The notes under the pieces were generated by a model, which did not search any database, had not been told where the DNA came from, and was given only the letters and a program-made list of their open reading frames with translations. This document shows, one piece after another, positions 17,329 through 27,268 of a stretch of 64,000 bases of DNA (its first letter is position 1; each line of letters opens with the position of its first letter). Origin of the DNA: Ferrimonas aestuarii (GTDB taxonomy: Bacteria > Pseudomonadota > Gammaproteobacteria > Enterobacterales > Shewanellaceae); NCBI RefSeq assembly GCF_005116665.1, contig NZ_SWCJ01000002.1, forward strand, positions 372,001-436,000, in the 5' to 3' direction. The position numbers and the translations under genes were made by a program.

Positions 17329-19446
17329 ATGCGCAGACTCTCAGTCTTGCCTTTACTACTGACTCTACCCCTACACGCCGCAGAAACCGATACCGATAAA
17401 AAGTGCGATCCAAAGCAGTCCATTTGCGACGACGTCATTACCTTTTCCACGGTGACCGTCGAAGCCAACCGCAGCGCTACTGACTTAGCCAAATACGCGG
17501 GTTCCGTCGGCGTCATTGAGGAGGAGGATCTCAAACAAAGCAACCAGTTGGTTGATGCCCTCTCCGACGTTACCGGAGTTGAAACTGGGGGCGATAACGG
17601 CAGAACCATTGGCTCTCAATTCACCATTCGGGGATTCGGCTATCAATCGGAGCAGCGGGTTATCATCCAGCAAGATGGCGTGCCTCAATCCCCTAGCCTC
17701 TTTTCAAATCACATCTCCAGTTTTAGAACCGATACCGATATTCTAAAACGAGTAGAAGTGGTAAAAGGCGCCTCATCCATCCTTCACGGCAGCGGCGCCA
17801 TCGGCGGCATCGTCTCCATGCAAACTAAGGGCGCGAAAGACTATCTTGACGACGATCAGCAGTTAGGATTTCTCCTTGGCCAGCGTTATGAGTCCAACAA
17901 CATGCACAGCACTCGCGCCGGTTTGATGGCTCAAGGGAAAACCCTTCCTGTAGATCTATTCCTCTACGGTAAAACCGCCCAATACGATGAGATGGAGCTG
18001 GCTGATGGCGGTACCGAAAACTACAGTGAAGTCCCAAATGATGAGCGCATCAATACGGCATTAATGAAGCTCGGCTGGGACATCAGCACCAATCAGCGCC
18101 TGTCAGTCTCAGTATTCGATTTCGATGAAGAGCTCACCACGGTGTGGCAAACTCTCTATCACACCGAATCGTCAATCCCCATTGTTGGCGATTTGAAACA
18201 GACTGATTATGTACTCGATTATGAAGCCCTTTACGGCAACGCTTCTTGGCTAAACTTGACCGCCAAGCTCTACAGCACCGAAGCCGAGTACGATCGCGGC
18301 TACAAAACGGAAACCCGAGACCTTCGCTACGCCAATAAAGATGAACGTTGGGGCATCAAGCTTAAAAATGTCGCCTATTTCAACGCCATCGGTGCAGAGC
18401 ATCAGTTCGTGCTGGGACTGGACTACGCCAATCGTCAGGAGTCGGCACTGTACTTGCTCAATGACGAATACACCGATTTTGGCTCCATGCCGAACGAGTA
18501 CAACGATCTCGGCATCTATTTCCAAGATCTCGCCCGCTGGGGTAATGTTGAGCTGACGTTGGGGGGACGCTTCGACAACTTTGAGCGCAGCGTCGACAAT
18601 AAGCCCAACGCCGACTATGACGACTCACGCTTCTCTCCTCGCGTTGCCGTGGCCTATGAAGCCCTGCCAGGTTTTAACCTGTTACTGGGCTATTCCGAAA
18701 GCTTCCGAGCGCCGACTCCTCACGAAACCTCCTCGGAAGGACCATTAAACCCTCACTATTACTATCTACCTAATCCCGATCTTAAAGCGGAAACCGCAGA
18801 AGAGATTGAAGGAGGCTTCTCCTACCAAGGCCAAAACCTGTTTAGTACGCAGGATCAGCTGTCCATCAAAGCCACCTACTTCCATGGCGACATCAAGGAT
18901 ATGATCACCTTGAAAAAGCTGCCGGAAGCGGGCACTCCCCCTGAATCCACCATGTATGCGCAATACCAAAATGTCGATAACGCTCGACGAAAAGGTTATG
19001 AAGTGCAAGCAAATTACGGGCTGGGTCCGGTACTGGCAGGGCTAAGCTTCGAACATTTAGAGCTGTACGATAAGCAGACCAAAGAGAATGTCAATCAAGC
19101 CTTTGCCGACAAACTTCATGGGGATTTCACCTGGTTCTTCGACAGCCTGGATCTGCGATTAGGTGCTGAAGTGAACCATTGGTTTGAGCCGGATCAAAAC
19201 CCGAAAACCATCACTTCCCGTGGCAAAACCTACACCTACGTCGATCAGTCCTTTACTCAAGTTAACTTGAAAGGCGCTTGGACGCCGCAATTTAGTGGCG
19301 TGAATTGGCTTGATGACAAAATGCGTCTTAACTTTGGGGTCAATAACCTGTTCGACAAAAAGTACATTAATGCCTCAAACGTCAACTCGACCTCCCGAGT
19401 TGGCACCGGCACCAACATCTACATCGATCTGGAGTTTGAGATCTAA
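17329..19446 (+). CDS. TonB-dependent heme/hemoglobin-type receptor
   Basis: A 705-residue outer-membrane receptor that imports its ligand using TonB energy. After a signal peptide (cleavage near LHAAE) comes the plug domain (IRGFGYQSEQRVIIQQDGVP, VVKGASSILHGSGAIGG), then a 22-strand barrel ending in a C-terminal aromatic-rich strand. The FRAP...NPDL region (SESFRAPTPHET, LPNPDL) with an intervening His is the hallmark of heme/hemoglobin receptors. The start has AAGGA and a Fur-like site upstream. The precise ligand (heme, hemoglobin or another heme protein) is not settled. No hut/hem permease genes adjoin. Confidence 0.88.
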   Translation: MRRLSVLPLLLTLPLHAAETDTDKKCDPKQSICDDVITFSTVTVEANRSATDLAKYAGSVGVIEEEDLKQSNQLVDALSDVTGVETGGDNGRTIGSQFTIRGFGYQSEQRVIIQQDGVPQSPSLFSNHISSFRTDTDILKRVEVVKGASSILHGSGAIGGIVSMQTKGAKDYLDDDQQLGFLLGQRYESNNMHSTRAGLMAQGKTLPVDLFLYGKTAQYDEMELADGGTENYSEVPNDERINTALMKLGWDISTNQRLSVSVFDFDEELTTVWQTLYHTESSIPIVGDLKQTDYVLDYEALYGNASWLNLTAKLYSTEAEYDRGYKTETRDLRYANKDERWGIKLKNVAYFNAIGAEHQFVLGLDYANRQESALYLLNDEYTDFGSMPNEYNDLGIYFQDLARWGNVELTLGGRFDNFERSVDNKPNADYDDSRFSPRVAVAYEALPGFNLLLGYSESFRAPTPHETSSEGPLNPHYYYLPNPDLKAETAEEIEGGFSYQGQNLFSTQDQLSIKATYFHGDIKDMITLKKLPEAGTPPESTMYAQYQNVDNARRKGYEVQANYGLGPVLAGLSFEHLELYDKQTKENVNQAFADKLHGDFTWFFDSLDLRLGAEVNHWFEPDQNPKTITSRGKTYTYVDQSFTQVNLKGAWTPQFSGVNWLDDKMRLNFGVNNLFDKKYINASNVNSTSRVGTGTNIYIDLEFEI

Positions 19447-19475
19447 CCTCTGACGAGAACCCTTGATAACATGAC

Positions 19476-19507
19476 GGCCAGTGACCCGAGGTTACTGGCC
19501 TTTTTTT
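19476..19507 (+). terminator. Terminator of the TonB-dependent receptor gene
   Basis: GGCCAGTGACC / GGTTACTGGCC forms an eleven-base stem with one G-T pair and a three-base loop, followed by seven T residues. Confidence 0.9.
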
Positions 19508-19580
19508 CCATACTTTCGACACTCAGCTATCCATAAGCTAACTTCTCTAGGTGGAACTCAACTGATTAAGGAGCACATGG

Positions 19581-19919
19581 ATGTCCTGTTCACACACTCA
19601 TTCTCACCCAGAACATACCCACGGCCCCAATTGCCAACATACCGCCATCAAGCATGGTGATCACATTGATTACCTAGTGGATGGCATCTTGCACCACCCT
19701 CATGGCGATCACTGCGATGAACACCGTCTTGAGGTTTCAGACATCAATCCTGATGGCTGCCAACCAGTGCACAGCTGTAAGGATCATGTTCATGGTCCAG
19801 GCTGCGGCCATCAAGCCATTCAGCACGGTGATCACGTGGATTACATCGTGAATGGTCGCCTTCATCATCAACATGGGGATCATTGCGACGATCACGGCCC
19901 CGTTGAAGTGGTTTCGTAA
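19581..19919 (+). CDS. His/Cys-rich tandem-repeat protein, probable metal binder
   Basis: A 112-residue soluble protein with 24 His and 7 Cys. It consists of two near-identical ~35-residue repeats, at about 14-48 and 71-104, each reading HGPxCxHxAIxHGDHxDYxVxGxLHHxHGDHCDxH, joined by a short linker with two further Cys. There is no signal peptide or membrane segment, so a cytoplasmic role in buffering zinc, nickel, copper or iron is likely but inferred. The start at 19581 has AAGGAG at seven bases. It follows the heme receptor, with a terminator between. Confidence 0.75.
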   Translation: MSCSHTHSHPEHTHGPNCQHTAIKHGDHIDYLVDGILHHPHGDHCDEHRLEVSDINPDGCQPVHSCKDHVHGPGCGHQAIQHGDHVDYIVNGRLHHQHGDHCDDHGPVEVVS

Positions 19920-19926
19920 TCGACCT

Positions 19927-19947
19927 GCCGATGACCGTGTCATCGGC
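19927..19947 (+). terminator. Stem-loop after the His-rich gene
   Basis: GCCGATGAC / GTCATCGGC is a perfect nine-base stem with a three-base loop, seven bases past the stop. No T-run follows, so it is a weak terminator or an mRNA 3' end protector. Confidence 0.45.
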
Positions 19948-20077
19948 AACCCATCTTTGCCAGTCATTGCGCTGGAAATCTAACCAACAACCTCGGCGAT
20001 TCCCCTTCCTCCCTTGCGACGTCCTGTGGCCGATGTCACAATCCAATGAACAGTTTGGATCAACAAGGAGAGCAGCA

Positions 20078-20431
20078 ATGATCCTGTACGGCATCAAGAA
20101 TTGCGATAGCGTCAAAAAAGCAAAAAAACACCTAGAACAAGCCGATATCGGATACCAATTCCATGATTTTCGCCAAGATGGGTTAAGCGAAGCCAAGGTA
20201 GACGCTTGGCTTCAACAGGTTGAATGGAAAACCCTACTAAACACCCGCTCCACCAGTTGGCGTCAACTGGATGATGCCATCAAAGCGGATCTGGATGCTG
20301 CAAAGGCAAAAGCGCTGATTCTGGACAACCCCACCTTAGTAAAACGCCCAGTGTTGGAGTTTGGTGAAGGCCAAGTGGAAGTGGGCTTTAAAGCGGCTCG
20401 GTACGACGAACTGTTCGCGAGTCAAACATGA
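20078..20431 (+). CDS. yffB: ArsC-family (Spx/MgsR-like) protein YffB
   Basis: A 117-residue thioredoxin-fold protein of the ArsC/Spx superfamily. The single active-site Cys is in [12 protein letters not shown]; the later [11 protein letters not shown] loop, containing the conserved Arg-Pro, is typical. Family members act as glutathione-dependent reductases or are of unknown role, and arsenate reduction is not established. The ATG at 20078 has AAGGAG. Its stop overlaps the dapE start by four bases (ATGA), the conserved yffB-dapE pairing seen in many gammaproteobacteria. Confidence 0.88.
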   Translation: MILYGIKNCDSVKKAKKHLEQADIGYQFHDFRQDGLSEAKVDAWLQQVEWKTLLNTRSTSWRQLDDAIKADLDAAKAKALILDNPTLVKRPVLEFGEGQVEVGFKAARYDELFASQT

Positions 20432-21564
20432 GCCAATTATCTGAAGTTACCCAACTGGCAATGGACTTAATTGCCAGAGAGTCGGTCACCCCCGAAGATG
20501 CGGGCTGCCAGCAGATGATGGCCGAATACCTTGGCCAACTGGGCTTTGACATCGAACCGATGGTGTTTGAAGACACCACCAACCTATGGGCTCGGCGCAA
20601 TCAATCTGGCCCTCTGTTCTGCTTTGCGGGCCACACTGATGTGGTTCCTGCGGGGAACCTAAGCCACTGGCACACCCCTCCATTTGAGCCCACCATCATC
20701 GACGGCGTGCTTCATGGCCGCGGCGCCGCCGACATGAAAGGCAGCCTAGCCGCCATGCTGGTGGCCACAAAGCGCTTCGTCAACAAACACCCGGAACACA
20801 AAGGCAGCATCGCCTATCTCATCACCTCCGATGAAGAGGGCCCGTTCATTAACGGGACCACCCGAGTCATCGACACCTTGGAGGCACGTAATGAGAAGAT
20901 CACTTGGTGCGTGGTGGGTGAGCCTTCTAGCACCGCCAAATTGGGCGACATCATCAAAAATGGCCGTCGCGGCAGCCTAACCGGCGATCTGCACGTACAT
21001 GGTGTTCAGGGCCACGTGGCCTACCCGCACCTTGCGGAAAATCCCGTCCACAGCGCAGCCCCAGCCTTGGCAGAACTGTCGCAGATGCATTGGGACAACG
21101 GCAACGAGTTCTTTCCACCCACCAGCTTCCAAATCGCCAATATCGAAGCGGGCACCGGTGCCCCCAATGTGATTCCTGGAGAGCTTCATGTGCAGTTTAA
21201 CTTCCGCTACTGCACCGAAACCCACGCCGAGGATCTTAAGCAGCGGGTACACAACCTGTTTGATAAATATGGTCTGAACTACGACATCAGCTGGGTGCAC
21301 AACGGCTCGCCGTTTTTAACCGACCACGGTGAACTGCTCAGTGCGACCTGCTCCGCCATCGAAGCGGTCACCGGCTATGCCACCGACCCACAAACCAGTG
21401 GCGGCACCTCCGACGGCCGTTTCATCGCCCCCACCGGAGCCGAGGTGATTGAATTGGGGCCAATCAATGCCACAATTCATAAAGTAAACGAATGCGTATC
21501 AGTGGCTGATCTCGATACCCTAGCTGACTGCTACGAGCAGATCATGGAGCGCTTATTGTGCTAA
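20428..21564 (+). CDS. dapE: Succinyl-diaminopimelate desuccinylase
   Basis: A 378-residue zinc hydrolase (M20 family) that removes succinate from N-succinyl-LL-diaminopimelate in lysine and peptidoglycan precursor synthesis. Metal ligands are visible in [27 protein letters not shown] and the C-terminal [10 protein letters not shown]. It is translationally coupled to yffB (ATGA overlap) and overlaps the downstream M15 peptidase gene by seven bases. Confidence 0.96.
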   Translation: MSQLSEVTQLAMDLIARESVTPEDAGCQQMMAEYLGQLGFDIEPMVFEDTTNLWARRNQSGPLFCFAGHTDVVPAGNLSHWHTPPFEPTIIDGVLHGRGAADMKGSLAAMLVATKRFVNKHPEHKGSIAYLITSDEEGPFINGTTRVIDTLEARNEKITWCVVGEPSSTAKLGDIIKNGRRGSLTGDLHVHGVQGHVAYPHLAENPVHSAAPALAELSQMHWDNGNEFFPPTSFQIANIEAGTGAPNVIPGELHVQFNFRYCTETHAEDLKQRVHNLFDKYGLNYDISWVHNGSPFLTDHGELLSATCSAIEAVTGYATDPQTSGGTSDGRFIAPTGAEVIELGPINATIHKVNECVSVADLDTLADCYEQIMERLLC

Positions 21565-22250
21565 CCCAACTCCAGTTATTGGGACAAAACGGCGACCATC
21601 TGGTCGCCATCGATCACTGCCAATTGGAGAGCCGTTGTGCGCTGGCACTCAGGCAACTCCAAGATGCGGCCGCGTTAGCAGGGTTTAACCTTCAGGTTGC
21701 CTCAGGATGGCGCAGTTTCGAGCGTCAATTGCTGATCTTTAACCGTAAAGCCCGAGGCGAGCGGCCGCTTCTGGACAGCCAGGGCAAGCAACTGAGCGCT
21801 GACCGCCTCAATGACCAACAAAAGCTAGAGGCCATTTTGCAGTGGTCGGCGCTACCGGGCATGTCCCGTCACCACTGGGGCACCGATCTGGATATCTATG
21901 ATGCCAACGCCATCTCCAGTGAGTCCCTAAAACTGGAACCTTGGGAGTATGATAAAGCAGGACCAAACGGCCCATTAAGCCAATGGCTCAGCACTCACAT
22001 GCACACCTTTGGCTTCTATCGCCCCTATCAGCAGCAACTAGGGGGCGTGCAACCTGAGCCCTGGCACCTGAGCTTTGCCCCCGTCAGTGCTCCCGCCCTT
22101 CAAGCCTTTGAGGTCGATGCACTGGCAACACTGCTTGAACACACTGACATCGAACTAAAATCGGCAATTCTCGACGACCTTGAGATGATCGCGTCCCGTT
22201 ATCTGCACAAGATAAGCCCAGTACCTGAAAACCTCTCCCACGCCCTTTAA
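21558..22250 (+). CDS. M15-family D-Ala-D-Ala carboxypeptidase-like protein
   Basis: A 230-residue VanY/DacB-type zinc peptidase domain, expected to trim peptidoglycan peptides or recycle fragments. Active-site motifs are [24 protein letters not shown] (the His and Asp ligands of SxHxxGxAxD) and EPWHLSF (general base Glu and His ligand). No signal peptide was found, so a cytoplasmic recycling role is possible. The start is GTG, overlapping the dapE stop by seven bases, so translation is coupled to diaminopimelate synthesis. Confidence 0.82.
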   Translation: MLTQLQLLGQNGDHLVAIDHCQLESRCALALRQLQDAAALAGFNLQVASGWRSFERQLLIFNRKARGERPLLDSQGKQLSADRLNDQQKLEAILQWSALPGMSRHHWGTDLDIYDANAISSESLKLEPWEYDKAGPNGPLSQWLSTHMHTFGFYRPYQQQLGGVQPEPWHLSFAPVSAPALQAFEVDALATLLEHTDIELKSAILDDLEMIASRYLHKISPVPENLSHAL

Positions 22251-22260
22251 ACCATATCCG

Positions 22261-22283
22261 AAGAGCCCATCACTTGGGCTCTT
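22261..22283 (+). terminator. Probable terminator of the yffB-dapE operon
   Basis: AAGAGCCCA / TGGGCTCTT forms a nine-base stem with a five-base loop. The following TGCGACCC is not T-rich, so efficiency is uncertain. Confidence 0.5.
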
Positions 22284-22429
22284 TGCGACCCATTTTTGTC
22301 TTACTTGAACCAGCCATTTTCAGCGAACAGCTGTCCATAAAACGTTGTATTTTGACTCCAAACGCTTGTATTAAAATTGTAAATGCGTTATCTCATTGTT
22401 AACAAAGTCATAAATGGAATTTTCGGCAC

Positions 22430-24043
22430 ATGGAACCGGTTTGGAATGGATGGGGAAGCCCAGATTTTAAAAAGCCTCTGCCTAAACAAGCAGACAGCGT
22501 ACTTACAGAGAGACTGGGCACCAGCCTCGCCCTGCCTGAGATCGAGTTAGAAGCACTGGCGGCCTCCGTTAGCCCAAGCCGCCTTAACGACAGCGAGCTG
22601 CTAACAACCGAGGCCAAGACCCGCATTAAATACAGCCGAGGTCAAAGCCTTCCTGATTGGCTGGCCCTTAAATACGGCGAACTAGAGCGGGTTACCGATG
22701 CCGTGGCCTTTCCCAAGGATGAACTCCAGCTACAGAGCCTACTTGAGTTAGCCTACCAACTCGATGCCGTGCTAATTCCTTATGGTGGCGGCACTAGCGT
22801 GGTGGGCCACATTAATCCCGGTAACGATCCTCGCCCTACCATCACGGTGTCGATGGAAAAGATGAACCAGCTATTGAGCATCGACCCCCTCAGTCAGTTG
22901 GCTCGATTTCAGGCCGGCGTACGCGGCCCAGATCTTGAAAAACAGCTTAATGAGCAAGGCTATACTCTCGGACACTTCCCGCAGTCATTCGAGTGGTCAA
23001 CCCTAGGAGGCTGGATCGCCAGCCGAAGCTCTGGGCAACAGTCACTGAAATATGGCCGCATTGAACAGCTGTTTGCTGGAGGAACCTTGCTGACACCAGG
23101 GGGGAAGTTGGTGGTCGATAGCTACCCAGCCAGCTCTGCTGGGCCAGATTGGCGGGAACTGATCCTTGGCAGTGAAGGCCGTCTTGGCATCATCAGCGAA
23201 GCAGAAGTGCGCGTTCAGCCACTGCCAGAGAAGGAGCAGTTTTACGCCAGCTTCTTCCCCTCTTGGCAGGCCGGCCTGGCCGCCGTGCGCCAAATGGCCC
23301 AGCAAGACATCCATGCCTCCATGTTCCGATTAAGTCACCCAACGGAAACCCTAACCCAGTTGCAGTTGGCGCTGGAGCCGAAAAAGCTCAAGCGATTACA
23401 GCAACTGTTTGGCTTACTTGGTCTTGGGGATCAACCGGCCATGTTGACCTGGGGCGTCACCGGCAACAAGAAACACTGCCGCCAGCAAAAACGCGCCATC
23501 CGAAAACAGATAGGGCAACACGGAGGCCGACTGGCACTTAAACGCCTTGGTGATCACTGGCAGCACAATCGTTTTGGCGCCCCTTACTTGCGCCAAAGCC
23601 TGTGGGAAAAAGGCTATCTGGTTGATACCTTTGAAACCGCCGCCAACTGGAATCGCATCGAAGAGTTACAGCAAGAGATGGAGCGAAGCCTCGCCAAAGC
23701 ATGCCCACAAACGCCGATGATGTGTTACACCCATCTCAGCCACGTTTACGCTCAGGGCTGCAGCCTGTACACCACCTACCTGTACCCCAACAAAGGCAGC
23801 TACGAGGAAAACCTTGAGCGTTGGCAAGCCTTTAAGAAAGCCGCCAGTCAAGCGGTAATCGATGGCGGCGGTACCATCAGCCATCAACACGGTGTCGGTG
23901 AGGATCATCGCCCCTACTTTGAGCAGGAGAAGTCGAAGCTACAGCAAAGCGGTCTGACGGCCACTTTAGCCCATTACGATCCCGACAAACGCATGAATCC
24001 AGGCAAACTTATTAATGGCTGCGCCCCTAAGGAGACCTCATGA
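22430..24043 (+). CDS. FAD-binding oxidase, alkyl-DHAP synthase-like
   Basis: A 537-residue flavoprotein of the VAO/PCMH fold resembling alkyldihydroxyacetonephosphate synthase, the enzyme that makes the ether bond of ether lipids. The FAD-binding part includes PYGGGTSVVGH, LGHFPQSFEWSTLGGWIASR and LILGSEGRLGIISEAEV; the C-terminal cap has HLSHVYAQGC, GGGTISHQHGVGEDHRP and MNPGKLI. The His-rich HQHGVG segment matches the catalytic His region of that enzyme. It begins a coupled operon with a glycerol-3-phosphate dehydrogenase and an FGGY kinase (4-base overlaps), so the substrate is probably a glycerol-phosphate or DHAP derivative. True ether-lipid synthesis is unproven. Confidence 0.8.
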   Translation: MEPVWNGWGSPDFKKPLPKQADSVLTERLGTSLALPEIELEALAASVSPSRLNDSELLTTEAKTRIKYSRGQSLPDWLALKYGELERVTDAVAFPKDELQLQSLLELAYQLDAVLIPYGGGTSVVGHINPGNDPRPTITVSMEKMNQLLSIDPLSQLARFQAGVRGPDLEKQLNEQGYTLGHFPQSFEWSTLGGWIASRSSGQQSLKYGRIEQLFAGGTLLTPGGKLVVDSYPASSAGPDWRELILGSEGRLGIISEAEVRVQPLPEKEQFYASFFPSWQAGLAAVRQMAQQDIHASMFRLSHPTETLTQLQLALEPKKLKRLQQLFGLLGLGDQPAMLTWGVTGNKKHCRQQKRAIRKQIGQHGGRLALKRLGDHWQHNRFGAPYLRQSLWEKGYLVDTFETAANWNRIEELQQEMERSLAKACPQTPMMCYTHLSHVYAQGCSLYTTYLYPNKGSYEENLERWQAFKKAASQAVIDGGGTISHQHGVGEDHRPYFEQEKSKLQQSGLTATLAHYDPDKRMNPGKLINGCAPKETS

Positions 24044-25545
24044 GTCTGACTCAGGGGTGGCAGAAGGCCCAAAGCCAATGGCAGCGAGGAGAAACCGACT
24101 ACGACGTCATTATTATCGGCGGCGGCATTAATGGTGCCGCCGTAGCCTGGCTCAGCGCCAATCAAGGGTTAAACACCCTGCTGCTAGAAGCGCAGGACTT
24201 TGCCTCGGGCACGTCCAGCCGCTCCTCTAAAATGATTCACGGCGGCCTGCGGTATCTTGCCAAAGGTGACTGGCGGCTGACCCGAGAGGCCGCCAAAGCC
24301 CGCGATCGCCTATTGAGCCAAGCTGAAAACGTCGTCAAACCACTGCCCTTTTGGTACCTGCACCGACCTAACGAAAGCCCAAGACCCTGGATGATGAAAG
24401 TGGCCCTTGGGATCTACCGCGCATTCGCCTCGGGTGCCAAGCCAAGCTTTATCTCAGCCGAAGAGCTCACTCAGCGCCTGCCCAGTTATCAACTAGGGCC
24501 TCAAGATGGCGCCAGCAGTTACTTTGATGCCATCAGTGACGATTGCACTCTAGTGAACTGGCTACTGGGTCAGGCTTGTGACAAAGGCCTTGCACTTAAG
24601 GGCTATCAGCCGGTACAGCGACTTATTAGCGATAATAACGGGGTGTCCGGCGTTGAAATTAGCACCGATACCGGAGCCCTTACGCTAACCAGTAAGGTGG
24701 TGGTCAATTGCGCGGGGGCCTGGTGTGGAGAGCTAACCGCCCTGCCCTTAGGGCAAAAGATGCGGCCGCTTCGAGGCAGTCACCTGGTGTTGCCAATGAG
24801 CAAATACCCCGCTCCGGCCGCCATCACCTTTGGTCATCCCCAAGATGGCAGGCCGGTTTACCTCTACCCGTGGCTTGGTACCGCGGTGATGGGAACCACG
24901 GATCTGGATCACGAGACCAAGCTCACCCAAGAGGTGGCCATGAGTGAAGAGGAGTACCGTTACCTGTTGACGGCACTCAAATGCTTAGATCCCAACGCCA
25001 ATGAGCAAGACATCATCAGCAGCTGGTCTGGCGTCAGACCGGTTATCGAAGCTGAATCAAGCAGTAAAGATCCCTCTAGTGCCAGTCGCGAGCATCTAAT
25101 TTGGTCCCGCCCTGGGTTGGTCAATCTCACCGGCGGCAAGCTGACGACCTTCTTAGAAACGGGACAGGAGATCATGGAGCAGGTGGCCAAACAGCTGGCG
25201 ATCACCTTAGGATCACCCCAATTACCGCCGCCATCGCCTCGTCACCCCCTCAGTGAGCGCTGCGATCCTAGCGCTGGTAGTGGCTCTATCATCGACACGG
25301 TCCATTTTTGGAATGAGATCACCGAGCACCTTATTCATGGCGCCATCACCAATCTGGATGATCTGCTGCTTCGGCGAACCCGAATTGGCCTGTTGGTTGG
25401 CAAGCCCCTAGAACGAATAAAAGACCAACTGGCTCCCCTTTGCCAGCAGCACCTAGGTTGGGAGTTAGCACAGTTTGAACAGCAGTGGCTCCGCTACTGG
25501 AAGATTTGGCACCGTTACTACAGCCCGGCCCCATTTAAATCATGA
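24040..25545 (+). CDS. FAD-dependent glycerol-3-phosphate dehydrogenase family protein
   Basis: A 501-residue GlpD-like oxidoreductase. The N-terminal dinucleotide fold is DVIIIGGGINGAAVAW, followed by the family signature SRSSKMIHGGLRYL, substrate-domain elements PLRGSHLVLP and GTAVMGTTDLD, and LTGGKLTTFLETG. It probably oxidises glycerol-3-phosphate, or an ether or acyl derivative, to the DHAP form and passes electrons to quinone. It overlaps both neighbours by four bases (ATGA). It may be a dedicated paralogue rather than the main aerobic GlpD. Confidence 0.85.
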   Translation: MSLTQGWQKAQSQWQRGETDYDVIIIGGGINGAAVAWLSANQGLNTLLLEAQDFASGTSSRSSKMIHGGLRYLAKGDWRLTREAAKARDRLLSQAENVVKPLPFWYLHRPNESPRPWMMKVALGIYRAFASGAKPSFISAEELTQRLPSYQLGPQDGASSYFDAISDDCTLVNWLLGQACDKGLALKGYQPVQRLISDNNGVSGVEISTDTGALTLTSKVVVNCAGAWCGELTALPLGQKMRPLRGSHLVLPMSKYPAPAAITFGHPQDGRPVYLYPWLGTAVMGTTDLDHETKLTQEVAMSEEEYRYLLTALKCLDPNANEQDIISSWSGVRPVIEAESSSKDPSSASREHLIWSRPGLVNLTGGKLTTFLETGQEIMEQVAKQLAITLGSPQLPPPSPRHPLSERCDPSAGSGSIIDTVHFWNEITEHLIHGAITNLDDLLLRRTRIGLLVGKPLERIKDQLAPLCQQHLGWELAQFEQQWLRYWKIWHRYYSPAPFKS

Positions 25546-27086
25546 TTTTAGCCATAGACAACGGCACTCAGAGTCTACGCGCACTGCTCTTTGATGCCAC
25601 CGGAAACCTAATTGATAAGGCCCAGTTTCATTTCGAACCCGCCTATGAGACCCCACAAACTGGGTTTGCCGAGATGGCGCCAGACAACTACTGGCAGGCA
25701 CTGGTTGAGTGTGTAACCCAGTTAGGGAAGCAGGGAAATGACCTATCCCAGGTGGCCGGCATGACCATTACCGCCCAGCGCACCTCACTGGTGTTTGTGG
25801 ACAGCAGCGGCAAGCCGCTTCGCCCAGCGATACTGTGGACCGATCAGCGCCAATGCGAAATCCTGCCACCTCTGCCCGTCTACCTTAGACCCCTGACCTG
25901 GTTGCCGGTGGTGGGCAGCGCCATCAATCAGTTTCGACGCCGCGCTTTTAGCAATTGGGTCGCCAGTCACCAGCCGGATCTGTGGCAGCGATGCCATAAA
26001 GTGCTTCAAGTCGCCGGTTACCTCGGCTTTAAGCTTACCGGTGAATATCGAGACAGTCAGGCAGGTCAAGTGGGTTACCTGCCCTTTAACTACAAGACTC
26101 AGCAATGGGCGAAAAAAGGCGATTGGCGCTGGCCAGCCTTAAGCCTCAACCCATCGCAAATGCCTGAGCTGGTGGCACCGGGTCAGCGCATTGGCGCGCT
26201 CTCTGATGAGGTCGCCAAACGCTTGGGACTTCCTCAAAATCTACCGCTGTTTGCTGCCGGTGGCGATAAAGCCTGCGAGATTCTTGGCAGCGGCGGCCAT
26301 CAACCTGGCGTCGCCAGTTTAAGCTTTGGCACCACCGCTACCGTCAATCTGGTCAGTGATAAGTATCGAGAGCTGATCCCCATGATGCCCGCCTACCCTG
26401 CCGCCATTCAGGGCAAGTACCTGTGCGAAATCATGCTATTTCGAGGCTTTTGGATGGTGAGCTGGTTTAAAACCCAGTTTGGTCAACTGGAACAGATTCT
26501 GGCGGAGAAACAGGGCACCGTCCCTGAAGCGCTATTTGATGACCTGATCGCAAGCGTTCCTCCGGGAAGCGAAGGGTTGGTGTTATTGCCCTATTGGGGG
26601 GCTGGGGTACGTCAACCTGGGCCGGAAGCTCGGGGTGCCATCATCGGTTTTGGGGATCAACATACCCGAGCTCACCTCTACCGCGCCATGATCGAAGGGC
26701 TAGGTTACGGCCTGAGAGAGGGGTTAGAGCTTGCCTGCAAACGGGGGGGATTCAAGGTCACCCAACTTCGAATCTCCGGTGGCGGTGCCCAAAGCCAAGC
26801 CATTTTACAACTCAGCGCGGATCTGTTTGGCCTGCCCGTAGAAACCGCCCACACCACCGAGACCTCCGGCCTTGGGGCCGCCATCTGTGCCGCCATTGGC
26901 CTTGGTTGGTACCCTGATGCCAAGCGTGCCACAGAAGCGATGATCCGCCCCGGTCAGCGCTACGAGCCCGATCTCAACCATCACCAGATGTACGAGTCCC
27001 TCTATCGCGAGGTCTACTCAAAACTCTATGGTCGCCTACGGCGTCTCTATCTTAAGCTCTACCAAATTACCTCATCGGCTCAATAA
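25542..27086 (+). CDS. FGGY-family carbohydrate kinase (glycerol-kinase-like)
   Basis: A 514-residue sugar/polyol kinase with the actin-like ATPase fold. The phosphate-1 loop is LAIDNGTQSLRALLFD, and the catalytic base region is AILWTDQRQ. The adenosine motif includes RISGGGAQSQAILQ. Partnering with an FAD G3P dehydrogenase suggests a glycerol-like substrate, but the substrate-binding residues cannot be assigned by eye. It is coupled to the upstream gene (ATGA overlap) and ends the operon before a terminator. Confidence 0.83.
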   Translation: MILAIDNGTQSLRALLFDATGNLIDKAQFHFEPAYETPQTGFAEMAPDNYWQALVECVTQLGKQGNDLSQVAGMTITAQRTSLVFVDSSGKPLRPAILWTDQRQCEILPPLPVYLRPLTWLPVVGSAINQFRRRAFSNWVASHQPDLWQRCHKVLQVAGYLGFKLTGEYRDSQAGQVGYLPFNYKTQQWAKKGDWRWPALSLNPSQMPELVAPGQRIGALSDEVAKRLGLPQNLPLFAAGGDKACEILGSGGHQPGVASLSFGTTATVNLVSDKYRELIPMMPAYPAAIQGKYLCEIMLFRGFWMVSWFKTQFGQLEQILAEKQGTVPEALFDDLIASVPPGSEGLVLLPYWGAGVRQPGPEARGAIIGFGDQHTRAHLYRAMIEGLGYGLREGLELACKRGGFKVTQLRISGGGAQSQAILQLSADLFGLPVETAHTTETSGLGAAICAAIGLGWYPDAKRATEAMIRPGQRYEPDLNHHQMYESLYREVYSKLYGRLRRLYLKLYQITSSAQ

Positions 27087-27095
27087 TCCCCAGTC

Positions 27096-27121
27096 GCCCG
27101 AGCTTCGTCTCGGGCTTGTTT
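27096..27121 (+). terminator. Terminator of the FAD oxidase/kinase operon
   Basis: GCCCGAG / CTCGGGC forms a seven-base stem with a six-base CTTCGT loop, followed by TTGTTT, ten bases past the stop. Confidence 0.75.
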
Positions 27122-27268
27122 CATTCGATACAGCTTAGGTTAAGCGATTTAGTACATCTCAACTCTTAAACTTAGCCAGCTTAAATTTCATCAGATTCAT
27201 TCAGATACGGTTCAAGGTTGGCAGCGTAACCTGTGGTCATTCACCTAATGAATGTTGAGGAAAATAAG

